A stretch of DNA of 26,659 bases from a virus. The position numbers and the translations under genes were made by a program. Under the pieces are notes generated by a model. The model saw only the letters and a list, made by a program, of their open reading frames with translations, did no database searches and was not told the origin of the DNA. The DNA lies in IMG/VR virus record IMGVR_UViG_3300037189_009721, positions 1 to 26,659 of that record; one strand, written 5' to 3'. Shown here piece after piece: positions 1-6,174 of this stretch (position 1 is the first letter of the stretch; the number at the start of each line of letters is the position of its first letter).

Positions 1-1008
1 GAAATTGTGCTTGAGTCTACAGCAAATGGGGTAGGCAATTTTTTTCATCAACAATGGCAAAAAGCAGAGGCTGGCGAATCAGAATACATTGCAATCTTTG
101 TACCTTGGTTTTGGCAAGAGGAATACCAATCTGACATTCCGTCAAACTTTGTCATGACAGTTGACGAAGAAGATTTAATGCATCAATATAGACTGACTAT
201 TAATCAGATTGCTTGGCGCAGGAACAAGATAACAGAATTTAGCGTCAATGGCACTGATGGCGTGAAGTCATTTATGCAAGAATACCCTTGCAACAGTGCT
301 GAGGCTTTCCAGTTAACTGGCGAGGATAGTTATGTCTCTAATGAGCTTGTGCTTCGTGCTCGGAAAACAGAGCAAATCGATGATTATGGGCATCTTGTTG
401 TCGGTGTTGACCCTGCTCGGTTTGGCTCTGATAGATCAGCAATTATCAGGCGGAAGGGAAGAAAAGCGTTTGGTTTACAAACTTATGTCAAAAAAGATAC
501 GATGGAAATCGTTGGAATCGTCAACAATATCATTGTTACAGAGCAACCCGCCAAAGTTTTCATAGATATTGGTGGCTTGGGCGCAGGGATTGTTGATAGA
601 CTAAAGGAGCTAGGACATGGGCAAGTTGTCATCGGGGTCAATGCTGGCTCGACACCGCTTGATGGTCGTAAATACAGTAATAAACGGTCTGAGATGTGGG
701 GAGAACTTAAATCCTGGCTTGAAGATGAGCCTTGTCAAATACCTGACTCAGATGAACTCCATTCTGACATTTGCGGAACACGTTATAAAATTGATAGCAA
801 CTCACGATTAGTTATGGAAAAAAAAGAAGAAATGAAAAAACGTGGAATACGTTCAAGCGATTGTTCCGATGCCTTATGCCTCACATTTGCTTTGCCAATA
901 ACACAGATAACAAATAGTAGCAAAACAAGCCAAACTGCTGGTAAGATTATGGGTAAACAAAGAACGTTGCTCAACGCTAAGGGACAGCTCTATGGTAACA
1001 GTAGCTAA
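1..1008 (+). CDS. Terminase large subunit, C-terminal part (5' truncated by window)
   Basis: This is the DNA-packaging motor and headful nuclease. The frame is open at base 1, so the N-terminal ATPase Walker A region is missing. What remains starts at an ESTANG motif, typical of the ATPase coupling region of large terminases, and includes a conserved EYP...AF segment. It then runs into an RNase H-like nuclease domain. Counting from the codon at base 7, acidic residues expected in the metal site are D135 (in VVGVDPARFG), D187 (in VFIDIGG) and D285/D288 (in RSSDCSDAL). The final 17 bases overlap the portal gene, which fits translational coupling. The family call is firm; which terminase subfamily it belongs to cannot be decided without the N-terminus. 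Confidence 0.95.
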   Translation, partial: EIVLESTANGVGNFFHQQWQKAEAGESEYIAIFVPWFWQEEYQSDIPSNFVMTVDEEDLMHQYRLTINQIAWRRNKITEFSVNGTDGVKSFMQEYPCNSAEAFQLTGEDSYVSNELVLRARKTEQIDDYGHLVVGVDPARFGSDRSAIIRRKGRKAFGLQTYVKKDTMEIVGIVNNIIVTEQPAKVFIDIGGLGAGIVDRLKELGHGQVVIGVNAGSTPLDGRKYSNKRSEMWGELKSWLEDEPCQIPDSDELHSDICGTRYKIDSNSRLVMEKKEEMKKRGIRSSDCSDALCLTFALPITQITNSSKTSQTAGKIMGKQRTLLNAKGQLYGNSS

Positions 1009-3142
1009 AAGTGCATCTGATAAGCTTGCACGGATAAAAGAAGATGTCTCAACATCTTATAAATATTTCCAAGATAACTATAAACGTTTTCATGAGTTTC
1101 GAAAATATATTTTTAAAGAATCAATTAGTGAACAGCAACGGGCAGCTATGCAACAATTGCATCGCCCTGTACTTGAGTTTAATATATTAGAAGCTTACAT
1201 ATCACGCCTTCTCGGTGAGTTTGCACAGCAAGAGCCAAGTATCTGCGTTACTCCTGCTGAAGGCGTTCCTATTCCATACGAAGTTTTAAATCTTGTTGAA
1301 GGTCACATTAGGCATATTTTACACCAAGCTGATAAAGATTCTTTTAGTTATGAGATTTATAAAGATTTGCTATCTGGTGGTTATTCAGCAGCAAAAGTTT
1401 GGACTGACTACTCAAGTCCAATGAGTTTTAATCAGCAAATTTATCTTTCCCGTGTATTTGACCCAACATTATGTGGTTTCGACCCAGCCGCTCGTGCGTC
1501 TCATAAGGGCGATGGCCAATATTGTTTCGAAGTATTTCCTATGGATGTTAAAGATTTTGAGCGCGATTATCCTGATGTTGAACTTAAAGGAATCAATTAT
1601 GAAAGAGATTTTCAAGGGTTTAACTGGTCATACAAAGATGCTATGGGTAAAAAGCTTATTCTTGTAGTCGATTATTTTGAAAAAAAGAAAAGACGCACGC
1701 GAATTGTAAGACTTGCTGATGGACGAGTCATGACAGTTAAAGATTATGAGCGCATGCAAGCGTATTGGGAAGAAATGAATTTTATTGAGCAATTGCCAAT
1801 TGTTGTTGGTAAACCTCGATGGACAGAGCTTGAAACAGTTTGTCGATATCGCTTAATTGAAAACCAAGTGCTAGAGCACGAAGAAACTGATTATACTTAT
1901 TTACCTTATGTGTTCATCGATGGTAATTCGATTAATCTGACTCAAGGTACATCAAATACAACTTACCAAATGACGCGTCCTTATGTTTATCATGCAAAAG
2001 GTATTCAGGACCTTAAAAACTTTGCGGGTATCAGCTTAGCTAACTATTTAGAAAATCAAATACAATCTAAGTTTATCATCATGAAAGAAGCAATTCCGCA
2101 AGAAGATGATTACATTGAAGCGTTAACTGACATTCAGAAAGCTAATACGATTGTGGTGAATGCGTTTTATGAAAATGATCCCAATAAAGCGATTCCGCAA
2201 CCTATTCGTGAAGTGGTCAATACTGGCGCACCACCTGAAATTATGAGTGCGTTCCAAATCACCGATCCCACAACTCAAACTATTCTTGGCTCTTACGCTT
2301 CTAATCTGGGTCGAGACGATACAAGATTGTCTGGGAAAGCCGTTATTGAAACGGCCGCCCAGGGAAATTCTGCCGCAATGCCTTACATTGTCGGTTACTT
2401 ACAGGGTTTAACCCAGATTGGGAATATCATCGTAGATTTGATGCCTAAATATTTGATTGGTAAGCGTATTATTCCTGTGATTGATAGCAACGGCGAACAG
2501 TCTTATCAAGAAATTAATATGGAAGGCAGGCCAATTCTTGACTACAAGGACAGAGCAATTAAAGTCAATATTGATGCTGGTGTGAATTTCCAAGTACAAA
2601 AAAACAAAGCGCTAGAACAAATTGTTGCACTCATGCAAGCTAGCCCTCAGTTCGGCCAGTTTATGAATAGTCCTCAGGGCCTTAAAATCTTAGTATCTAA
2701 CCTAACCATTTATGGCGCGGATAGATTACAAGAATCAATCGACCCATATTTACAGGAACAAGCTCAACAACAACAACAGGTTATGCAAATGCAACAAGAA
2801 GCTATGTCACAGAACCCGCAAATGATTCGTGCGCAAGCTGAGATGATTAAAGCTCAATCTGATGTACAACAAAATCAAATTGAAAATCAGTTCGAACTAG
2901 CGCGTCTTGCAACTGAGAAAGAACTTGCTGATGCAAAAATACTTGAAGCTGAGGCAAAAATATCGCAAGCTCAAATTGATAGTGCTGTGCGTTTAGAAGA
3001 GTCACAAACAAGTCTTGAAGTACATGCGCTTGAATCAGCAGCTAAACTTGCTGAAGTACAACAACGTGCTCAGGCTCATGGTTTAAAAATGAATAAAGAA
3101 TTAAAAGATTTAATGCAAGGAGCAGAAAATGAAGAAATATAG
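992..3142 (+). CDS. Portal protein, P22 gp1-like
   Basis: The product is the dodecameric portal at the unique head vertex, through which DNA enters and leaves. It is 716 aa, against 725 aa for P22 gp1. The N-terminus (residues about 1-60, with SYKYFQDNYKRFHEFRKYIF) is characteristic of P22-type portals. From about residue 585 the chain becomes glutamine- and alanine-rich with long heptad-like helices, matching the C-terminal helical barrel of P22 portals that projects into the capsid. The ATG at 992 lies inside the terminase end and is preceded by AAGGGA at 979-984. The terminase-portal overlap followed by scaffold and coat is the expected order. Confidence 0.95.
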   Translation: MVTVAKSASDKLARIKEDVSTSYKYFQDNYKRFHEFRKYIFKESISEQQRAAMQQLHRPVLEFNILEAYISRLLGEFAQQEPSICVTPAEGVPIPYEVLNLVEGHIRHILHQADKDSFSYEIYKDLLSGGYSAAKVWTDYSSPMSFNQQIYLSRVFDPTLCGFDPAARASHKGDGQYCFEVFPMDVKDFERDYPDVELKGINYERDFQGFNWSYKDAMGKKLILVVDYFEKKKRRTRIVRLADGRVMTVKDYERMQAYWEEMNFIEQLPIVVGKPRWTELETVCRYRLIENQVLEHEETDYTYLPYVFIDGNSINLTQGTSNTTYQMTRPYVYHAKGIQDLKNFAGISLANYLENQIQSKFIIMKEAIPQEDDYIEALTDIQKANTIVVNAFYENDPNKAIPQPIREVVNTGAPPEIMSAFQITDPTTQTILGSYASNLGRDDTRLSGKAVIETAAQGNSAAMPYIVGYLQGLTQIGNIIVDLMPKYLIGKRIIPVIDSNGEQSYQEINMEGRPILDYKDRAIKVNIDAGVNFQVQKNKALEQIVALMQASPQFGQFMNSPQGLKILVSNLTIYGADRLQESIDPYLQEQAQQQQQVMQMQQEAMSQNPQMIRAQAEMIKAQSDVQQNQIENQFELARLATEKELADAKILEAEAKISQAQIDSAVRLEESQTSLEVHALESAAKLAEVQQRAQAHGLKMNKELKDLMQGAENEEI

Positions 3143-3302
3143 AATTACTGAACACCATATTACACAGCCTGGTGGCGTAGAAAAAATGAAACGCGATGGC
3201 TACACTCGAAGTGAAATTATGCAAACCATGTATAAAGTTACCAGCGGCGCATCTAAGGACGAGAGAAGCAAACTTGTTTCTGACTTATTCAGGAAAGATT
3301 AA
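3129..3302 (+). CDS. Small conserved-looking phage protein, 57 aa
   Basis: I do not recognise the family. The reading frame starts with ATG inside the portal end (14-nt overlap), with a strong AAGGAG Shine-Dalgarno at about 3117-3122. It ends in TAATG, where its stop overlaps the start of the next gene. This tight coupling on both sides argues for a real gene. The product begins MKKYRITEHHITQPGG and is charged throughout, with a probable amphipathic helix in the second half (SKDERSKLVSDLFRKD). There is no signal peptide or membrane segment. Function is unknown; the position suggests a head-assembly or packaging accessory. Confidence 0.75.
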   Translation: MKKYRITEHHITQPGGVEKMKRDGYTRSEIMQTMYKVTSGASKDERSKLVSDLFRKD

Positions 3303-3577
3303 TGAAGACGTTGCTTAAAGACGAAAGTGGATCTGATGTAGTTTTGCCGCGCGTAACCGACGTACAGCCTGTTGCAAATTGGTGGATATGGAAACCAAAT
3401 GGCATGTTTGAACGAGCTATAGCGTTTGTAATATTTGATTATTTTGAGCCTGAAATGGAAGTCATTGAGCAATCTTCCGCCCTAATGGGTGTTTCTGATT
3501 TAGGCCTTGCATCAATGGTTGAAATTTTAAGCGAAGAGCGTAATTATATATATTCTGAAACTTACCCTGGAAGCTAA
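3302..3577 (+). CDS. Hypothetical protein, 91 aa
   Basis: An unrecognised small acidic protein. Its ATG shares one base with the previous stop (TAATG), and the next gene starts 2 nt after its stop, so it belongs to the late operon. A tryptophan-rich patch (VANWWIW) and an aromatic beta-like stretch (AIAFVIFDYFEPEMEVI) sit mid-protein, and the second half is probably helical. No catalytic motif, signal or membrane segment is seen. It differs from its neighbours, which are strongly basic. No function is assigned. Confidence 0.7.
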   Translation: MKTLLKDESGSDVVLPRVTDVQPVANWWIWKPNGMFERAIAFVIFDYFEPEMEVIEQSSALMGVSDLGLASMVEILSEERNYIYSETYPGS

Positions 3578-3579
3578 TC

Positions 3580-3777
3580 ATGGCAGATAAAAAGTGGATA
3601 CAAAAAGCTGTTAAACACCCTGGGGCTTTGTCAAAGAAATTAGGCGTGCCAGAAGAAAAAAACATTCCTATGTCTAAGCTTAAAAAAGCAGCAAAGTCAT
3701 CAAGTCCAAAAACCCGTAAGCAAGCCAACTTGGCTATTACACTTAAATCAATTGCCAAAAAAAGAAAAGGTAAATAA
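3580..3777 (+). CDS. Small lysine-rich phage protein, 65 aa
   Basis: The sequence has the pattern KHPGALSKKLGVPEEKNIP, typical of a small protein widespread in phage head-gene regions: a GAL..KLGVP..K.IP core, then a helix rich in alanine and lysine. I count 18 lysines and 2 arginines in 65 residues, so it is strongly basic and probably binds nucleic acid. Its biochemical role is not known to me. It starts 2 nt after the preceding stop and is followed closely by another basic microprotein. Confidence 0.75.
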   Translation: MADKKWIQKAVKHPGALSKKLGVPEEKNIPMSKLKKAAKSSSPKTRKQANLAITLKSIAKKRKGK

Positions 3778-3779
3778 TC

Positions 3780-3932
3780 ATGAAAGCAAAGTCAAAATCT
3801 AAATCTGCAAAACATATGGATGTAGCACAAGACAAAAAACTTATTTCTAAGATGATTAAAAAATCTGAAAAGAAAGATGTCAAAGAAGATAAATCTATGA
3901 TGAAAAAAATGATGAAGGGGAAATGCAAATAA
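3780..3932 (+). CDS. Lysine/methionine-rich microprotein, 50 aa
   Basis: A 50-codon frame starting 2 nt after the preceding stop. The product is extremely biased: 19 lysines and 7 methionines in 50 residues, ending KMMKGKCK. Such composition is compatible with a disordered nucleic-acid-binding peptide. No family is recognised. Its stop codon ends only 1 nt from the stop codon of the convergent HNH gene, so it marks one edge of that insertion. Composition alone cannot prove that it is translated; spacing and strand support it. Confidence 0.6.
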   Translation: MKAKSKSKSAKHMDVAQDKKLISKMIKKSEKKDVKEDKSMMKKMMKGKCK

Positions 3933-3933
3933 T

Positions 3934-4497
3934 TTAATGTTGATATCCATGACATATATGATTGAGATGCTCCAGACTATGGCAATTAGGGCAAAGAACT
4001 TCAAGATTATCTCTGATGTTGTTTTCCCTGTTTCTGTCTTTATGATGAATACCAAGAATATGAGGATACTGATCGTATCCACATCTTTCACATTTGGTTA
4101 TTTCGCCAGCTTTTTTCATATTTGCTCGAACAGCGGCAAAAGATGGAGCGCCATCTTTAATTTTTTGTTTGTTGCAACATTGAATAGAACAATATTTTTT
4201 CCCAGAACTTTTGGTTGCTGGATAAGAAATGCCACATGTTTGGCAAATTCTCGGTTCTTTAGCAGTTTTTCTACGATTAGCATTATAGCATTCATTAGAA
4301 CAATATTTTGCAATACTAATCCTAGAATAGAGAACATCAAAAATTTTATGACAAATTAAACATGTTTTTTGTTTTTTGGTAGTATTTGATAAACAACTAC
4401 ACCGTTTGGAACAATATTTTGATGTGGTAATGCCAGATGGCTTAACGTAATATTGTTTAGAGCATCGGTTGCAATTTCTATAAATGCCATTTTTCAT
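3934..4497 (-). CDS. HNH endonuclease with three N-terminal Cys4 zinc modules (homing-type)
   Basis: This is a probable free-standing homing endonuclease, opposite in strand to all its neighbours in the late block. The start is taken at the ATG at 4497 (187 aa); the frame is open 54 bases further, but those would overlap the downstream gene's start. Three repeated zinc modules of type CxxC...YCSxxC occupy residues about 9-33, 46-70 and 85-107. The C-terminal HNH domain has C136/C139 and C169/C172 as zinc ligands, the H151-H152 pair in GIHHKDRNREN, N160/N164, and H173 in LCPNCHSLEH. The zinc modules likely give DNA specificity. No clear Shine-Dalgarno is seen, which fits a weakly expressed mobile gene. 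The nuclease family is certain; mobility is inferred. Confidence 0.9.
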   Translation of the reverse strand: MKNGIYRNCNRCSKQYYVKPSGITTSKYCSKRCSCLSNTTKKQKTCLICHKIFDVLYSRISIAKYCSNECYNANRRKTAKEPRICQTCGISYPATKSSGKKYCSIQCCNKQKIKDGAPSFAAVRANMKKAGEITKCERCGYDQYPHILGIHHKDRNRENNIRDNLEVLCPNCHSLEHLNHICHGYQH

Positions 4498-4539
4498 ATA
4501 AATGGAGTTGGTAAAAACGTCGATACCAAGGAGTATAGC

Positions 4540-4764
4540 ATGAAGAAACAAGTAGCAAAAGAAAAAGCTAAAGGTTTATTAGTTAAAGGAAAGGCAGCTG
4601 CTAAGCCTTCAAATATGGAGTACAATAAAAAATTAATGGAATCCAAAGGCTATTCTAAAAAAAGAGCGGTTGGAACAGCTTATGGCGAAGTTGGCATGGA
4701 AAAGAAAGGCCGTAAAGACGAATCTAAAGCCATGAAAGCTAAAGGTAAAAAATCATGCCGCTAA
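4540..4764 (+). CDS. Small lysine-rich protein, 74 aa
   Basis: The start is set at the ATG at 4540, because AAGGAG (4529-4534) sits just upstream. The frame is open to 4453, but that extension overlaps the antisense HNH gene and has no ribosome site. The product is basic (about 21 lysines) with a middle segment [22 protein letters not shown] that looks folded, between lysine/alanine-rich ends. No family is recognised with certainty. It overlaps the next small gene by 10 nt. Before the HNH gene was inserted it probably followed the 50-aa microprotein directly. Confidence 0.7.
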   Translation: MKKQVAKEKAKGLLVKGKAAAKPSNMEYNKKLMESKGYSKKRAVGTAYGEVGMEKKGRKDESKAMKAKGKKSCR

Positions 4765-4892
4765 AGCCCGGGAAAAGTAAAAAAGTCATTTCCGAAAATA
4801 TTTCTGAAATGGTTAAATCTGGCTACCCCCAAAAGCAAGCGGTTGCTGCTAGCCTTTCAAAAGCAGGCAAATCTAAAAAGAAAAAGAAATAG
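4755..4892 (+). CDS. Small basic phage protein of the [12 protein letters not shown] type, 45 aa
   Basis: This short frame overlaps the previous gene by 10 nt. It encodes a 45-aa protein with the pattern [20 protein letters not shown] followed by [22 protein letters not shown]. Proteins with this pattern (GKS.kviS.Ni..m..sG.pqkQAvA.aLs.A) are common small genes near phage head modules. Their role is not known to me. It has 13 lysines in 45 residues and a single predicted helix-turn-helix-sized core. It is the last gene before the parS cassette. Confidence 0.75.
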   Translation: MPLKPGKSKKVISENISEMVKSGYPQKQAVAASLSKAGKSKKKKK

Positions 4893-4897
4893 CATTC

Positions 4898-4927
4898 ACT
4901 GTTCGCGGTTCGCGAATCACGAACAGT
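4898..4927. repeat. 30-bp imperfect dyad (inverted repeat) next to parS
   Basis: The outer arms ACTGTTCG (4898-4905) and CGAACAGT (4920-4927) are perfect reverse complements. The interior continues the dyad almost fully around the centred palindrome TTCGCGAA (4909-4916). No T-run follows, so it does not look like an intrinsic terminator. It begins 5 nt after the preceding stop and ends 3 nt before the first parS, so it could be a protein-binding site or an RNA hairpin at the start of the cassette. Function unknown. Confidence 0.6.
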
Positions 4928-4930
4928 AGA

Positions 4931-4946
4931 TGTTTCACGTGAAACA
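4931..4946. promoter_or_regulatory. parS site 1 (exact chromosomal-type ParB site)
   Basis: TGTTTCACGTGAAACA is identical to the classic 16-bp parS palindrome bound by chromosomal ParB (Spo0J) proteins. The dyad extends to 18 bp (4930-4947). A further half-site, GTGAAAC, follows at 4953-4959. No parA or parB gene is in the window, so the expected reader is the host ParB or a phage protein outside the view. Confidence 0.9.
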
Positions 4947-4959
4947 TAGTTGTGAAACC

Positions 4960-5253
4960 ATGGATAAAAATTTAATTGATTTAATCGAACAATGTGAAGA
5001 TTTGTCGTATCTAAATAGATTTGCTCCTTATCTTCGAGAAACAGAATACCGTATTTTATTATTAATCTGCGGTCATACCCGTCATGGAAAAGTTTCTATT
5101 TATGAAGTCACAAATCTTCTTGAGGAATACTGGGAAATTTATGGGAACAAAAATCATATTAAAAATATTACATACCTAATTAGTAAAGCATTAAACAGCA
5201 TACAACGTGCTAAATTGTTTATGGTTTCACGTGAAACATTCGCAAGTGCTTGA
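4960..5253 (+). CDS. Small winged-helix-like protein between two parS sites, 97 aa
   Basis: I do not recognise a named family. From the ATG at 4960 the product is 97 aa. The segment ETEYRILLLICGHTRHGKVS followed by an EVTNLLEEYW helix and HIKNITYLISKALNSIQRAK resembles the layout of an OmpR/PhoB-type winged-helix effector domain without a receiver, so DNA binding is plausible but unproven. An alternative in-frame ATG at 4930 lies at the edge of parS site 1 and would add MFHVKHSCET, the translation of parS itself. Neither start has a good Shine-Dalgarno. The 3' end reads through parS site 2 (encoding VSRET), and the stop TGA overlaps the -35 box of the next promoter. Confidence 0.65.
   Translation: MDKNLIDLIEQCEDLSYLNRFAPYLRETEYRILLLICGHTRHGKVSIYEVTNLLEEYWEIYGNKNHIKNITYLISKALNSIQRAKLFMVSRETFASA
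5223..5238. promoter_or_regulatory. parS site 2 (15/16 match)
   Basis: GGTTTCACGTGAAACA differs from the exact parS only at the first base, and the inner 14 bp (5224-5237) are a perfect palindrome. It lies in the coding end of the small gene, centred 292 bp from site 1, and ends 11 bp before the -35 of the scaffold promoter. A TGTTTC half-site (5261-5266) falls between that promoter's -35 and -10. Confidence 0.85.
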
Positions 5254-5279
5254 CACAAAATGTTTCTATAGTGAATAAT
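5250..5279 (+). promoter_or_regulatory. Sigma70-type promoter for the scaffold/coat genes
   Basis: TTGACA (5250-5255) is a perfect -35 and AATAAT (5274-5279) a 5/6 -10, separated by 18 bp. The predicted transcript starts near 5286 and carries a leader of about 90 nt before the scaffold ATG at 5378. The parS half-site TGTTTC lies within the spacer, so ParB binding or spreading could affect this promoter. Confidence 0.65.
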
Positions 5280-5377
5280 TAGGGTATTACGTCCCCAAAC
5301 GGCATCCTGGGCGCAACCTTACAGCGAAATGTATTGAATCACGGTGACACCGACAGAAAGTCAAACGAGGGTTTTAA
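5280..5377 (+). ncRNA. Candidate structured 5' leader of the scaffold gene
   Basis: This 98-nt gap has no credible gene and is richer in G+C motifs than its surroundings. Visible pairings are CCCA (5294-5297) with TGGG (5308-5311), and CGGTG (5342-5346) with CACCG (5348-5352), a near-perfect local dyad. A weak Shine-Dalgarno (GAGGG, 5368-5372) precedes the ATG. This could be a regulatory leader controlling capsid synthesis. The structure is inferred by eye only. Confidence 0.4.
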
Positions 5378-6115
5378 ATGGAAGAAGTAGAGAATATTGT
5401 TGATACTGAAATCACTAATCCTGAAGTAAAAGAGCAAGAAACTGCTCCTGATGACGATTTGCAAGCACCTGTGTTCAATAGAATTCAAGTTGCCGATGTC
5501 GTAAAAAGGGAAAAACAAAAAGCTTTTGAAAAAGGGAGATTAGCAGCTATGCAAGAATTACAAGCTCAGCAACAGCAACAACAAGCAGCCCCACAACAGG
5601 CTCCAAGCTTAGGTGGAATGGCGCAATTGTCACAAGCTGACATTGAGCGAATGATTCAAGAGCAAGCGACACGTGCGACACAAGAGCATATTCAAGGCCA
5701 ACTTGCTGAATTAAAACAGCAACAAATGGTGAATAGCTTTGTGCAAAAAATGCAGGTGGCAGAACAACAATATCCTGGACTCGAACAAGAACTCAATCAG
5801 CTCAATTATAATGACCCCAGAATCCATTCATTCATCGGAATGGTCAATGACATGGAAAACACTGGCGACATTATGAAAGAGGTTCTTGATAATCCGCACA
5901 AGCTTTCACAAATCTTGTCTGATATTCAAGACCAGCCATATCTAGCTCAGAAAAACTTGCAAAAGCTATCTGCAAGTATCAAGCAAAATATGTCTGCAAA
6001 AGCTGAAGAAGCTCAAGCTCGTGACCCCTACTCTCAACTAAAACCTTCACCTACGGCTGGAATGGACAATGGCTCTATGTCGGTGAGTGATTTTAGAAAA
6101 ATGTTTAAAGGCTAA
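5378..6115 (+). CDS. Capsid scaffolding protein (P22 gp8-like role)
   Basis: A scaffolding protein directs coat assembly into procapsids and then leaves. This 245-aa protein lies directly before the coat gene, the standard position. It is predicted mostly helical and charged: an acidic N-terminus (residues 1-35), a very glutamine-rich segment (about 60-75), and a long coiled-coil region with QQQ runs in the middle. A basic C-terminal tail ends SVSDFRKMFKG; in P22 the basic helix-turn-helix at the C-terminus binds coat, and this end fits that role. P22 gp8 is longer (303 aa). The call rests on position and composition more than on sequence motifs. Confidence 0.85.
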   Translation: MEEVENIVDTEITNPEVKEQETAPDDDLQAPVFNRIQVADVVKREKQKAFEKGRLAAMQELQAQQQQQQAAPQQAPSLGGMAQLSQADIERMIQEQATRATQEHIQGQLAELKQQQMVNSFVQKMQVAEQQYPGLEQELNQLNYNDPRIHSFIGMVNDMENTGDIMKEVLDNPHKLSQILSDIQDQPYLAQKNLQKLSASIKQNMSAKAEEAQARDPYSQLKPSPTAGMDNGSMSVSDFRKMFKG

Positions 6116-6133
6116 AAAACTCGCTATTGTCCT

Positions 6134-6165
6134 TCCAGTTAAGAAGATTTTTTTTATTAACTGGA
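6134..6165 (+). promoter_or_regulatory. Hairpin that would mask the coat-gene ribosome site
   Basis: TCCAGTTAA (6134-6142) is the exact reverse complement of TTAACTGGA (6157-6165), giving a 9-bp stem with a 14-nt loop that contains a run of eight T. The 3' arm includes the GGA of the coat gene's Shine-Dalgarno GGAGAG (6163-6168), so the stem would reduce initiation at the ATG at 6175. An alternative short hairpin, CTTC (6132-6135) with GAAG (6143-6146), is followed by the T-run. Confidence 0.55.
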
Positions 6166-6174
6166 GAGACCAAA

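Noticed and set aside
3743-4091. Minus-strand frames with membrane-like products beside the lysine-rich genes
   Set aside because: Lysine-rich AAA/AAG codons read backwards give phenylalanine and leucine, which mimics membrane proteins; these are shadows.
3937-4359. Open frame on the plus strand opposite the HNH gene (140 aa)
   Set aside because: It is the antisense shadow of the zinc-module HNH gene, whose motifs are unmistakable; the plus-strand product has no recognisable pattern or ribosome site.
4453-4539. Longer N-terminus for the 74-aa basic protein
   Set aside because: It would overlap the antisense HNH gene start and lacks a ribosome site, whereas AAGGAG precedes the ATG at 4540.
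5670-5675. A further CACGTG inside the scaffold gene
   Set aside because: The flanking bases (GA on the left, CGAC on the right) do not extend the palindrome, so it is not a parS.
6127-6174. N-terminal extension of the coat protein
   Set aside because: The extension covers the hairpin and Shine-Dalgarno, and P22-type coats begin as at 6175.
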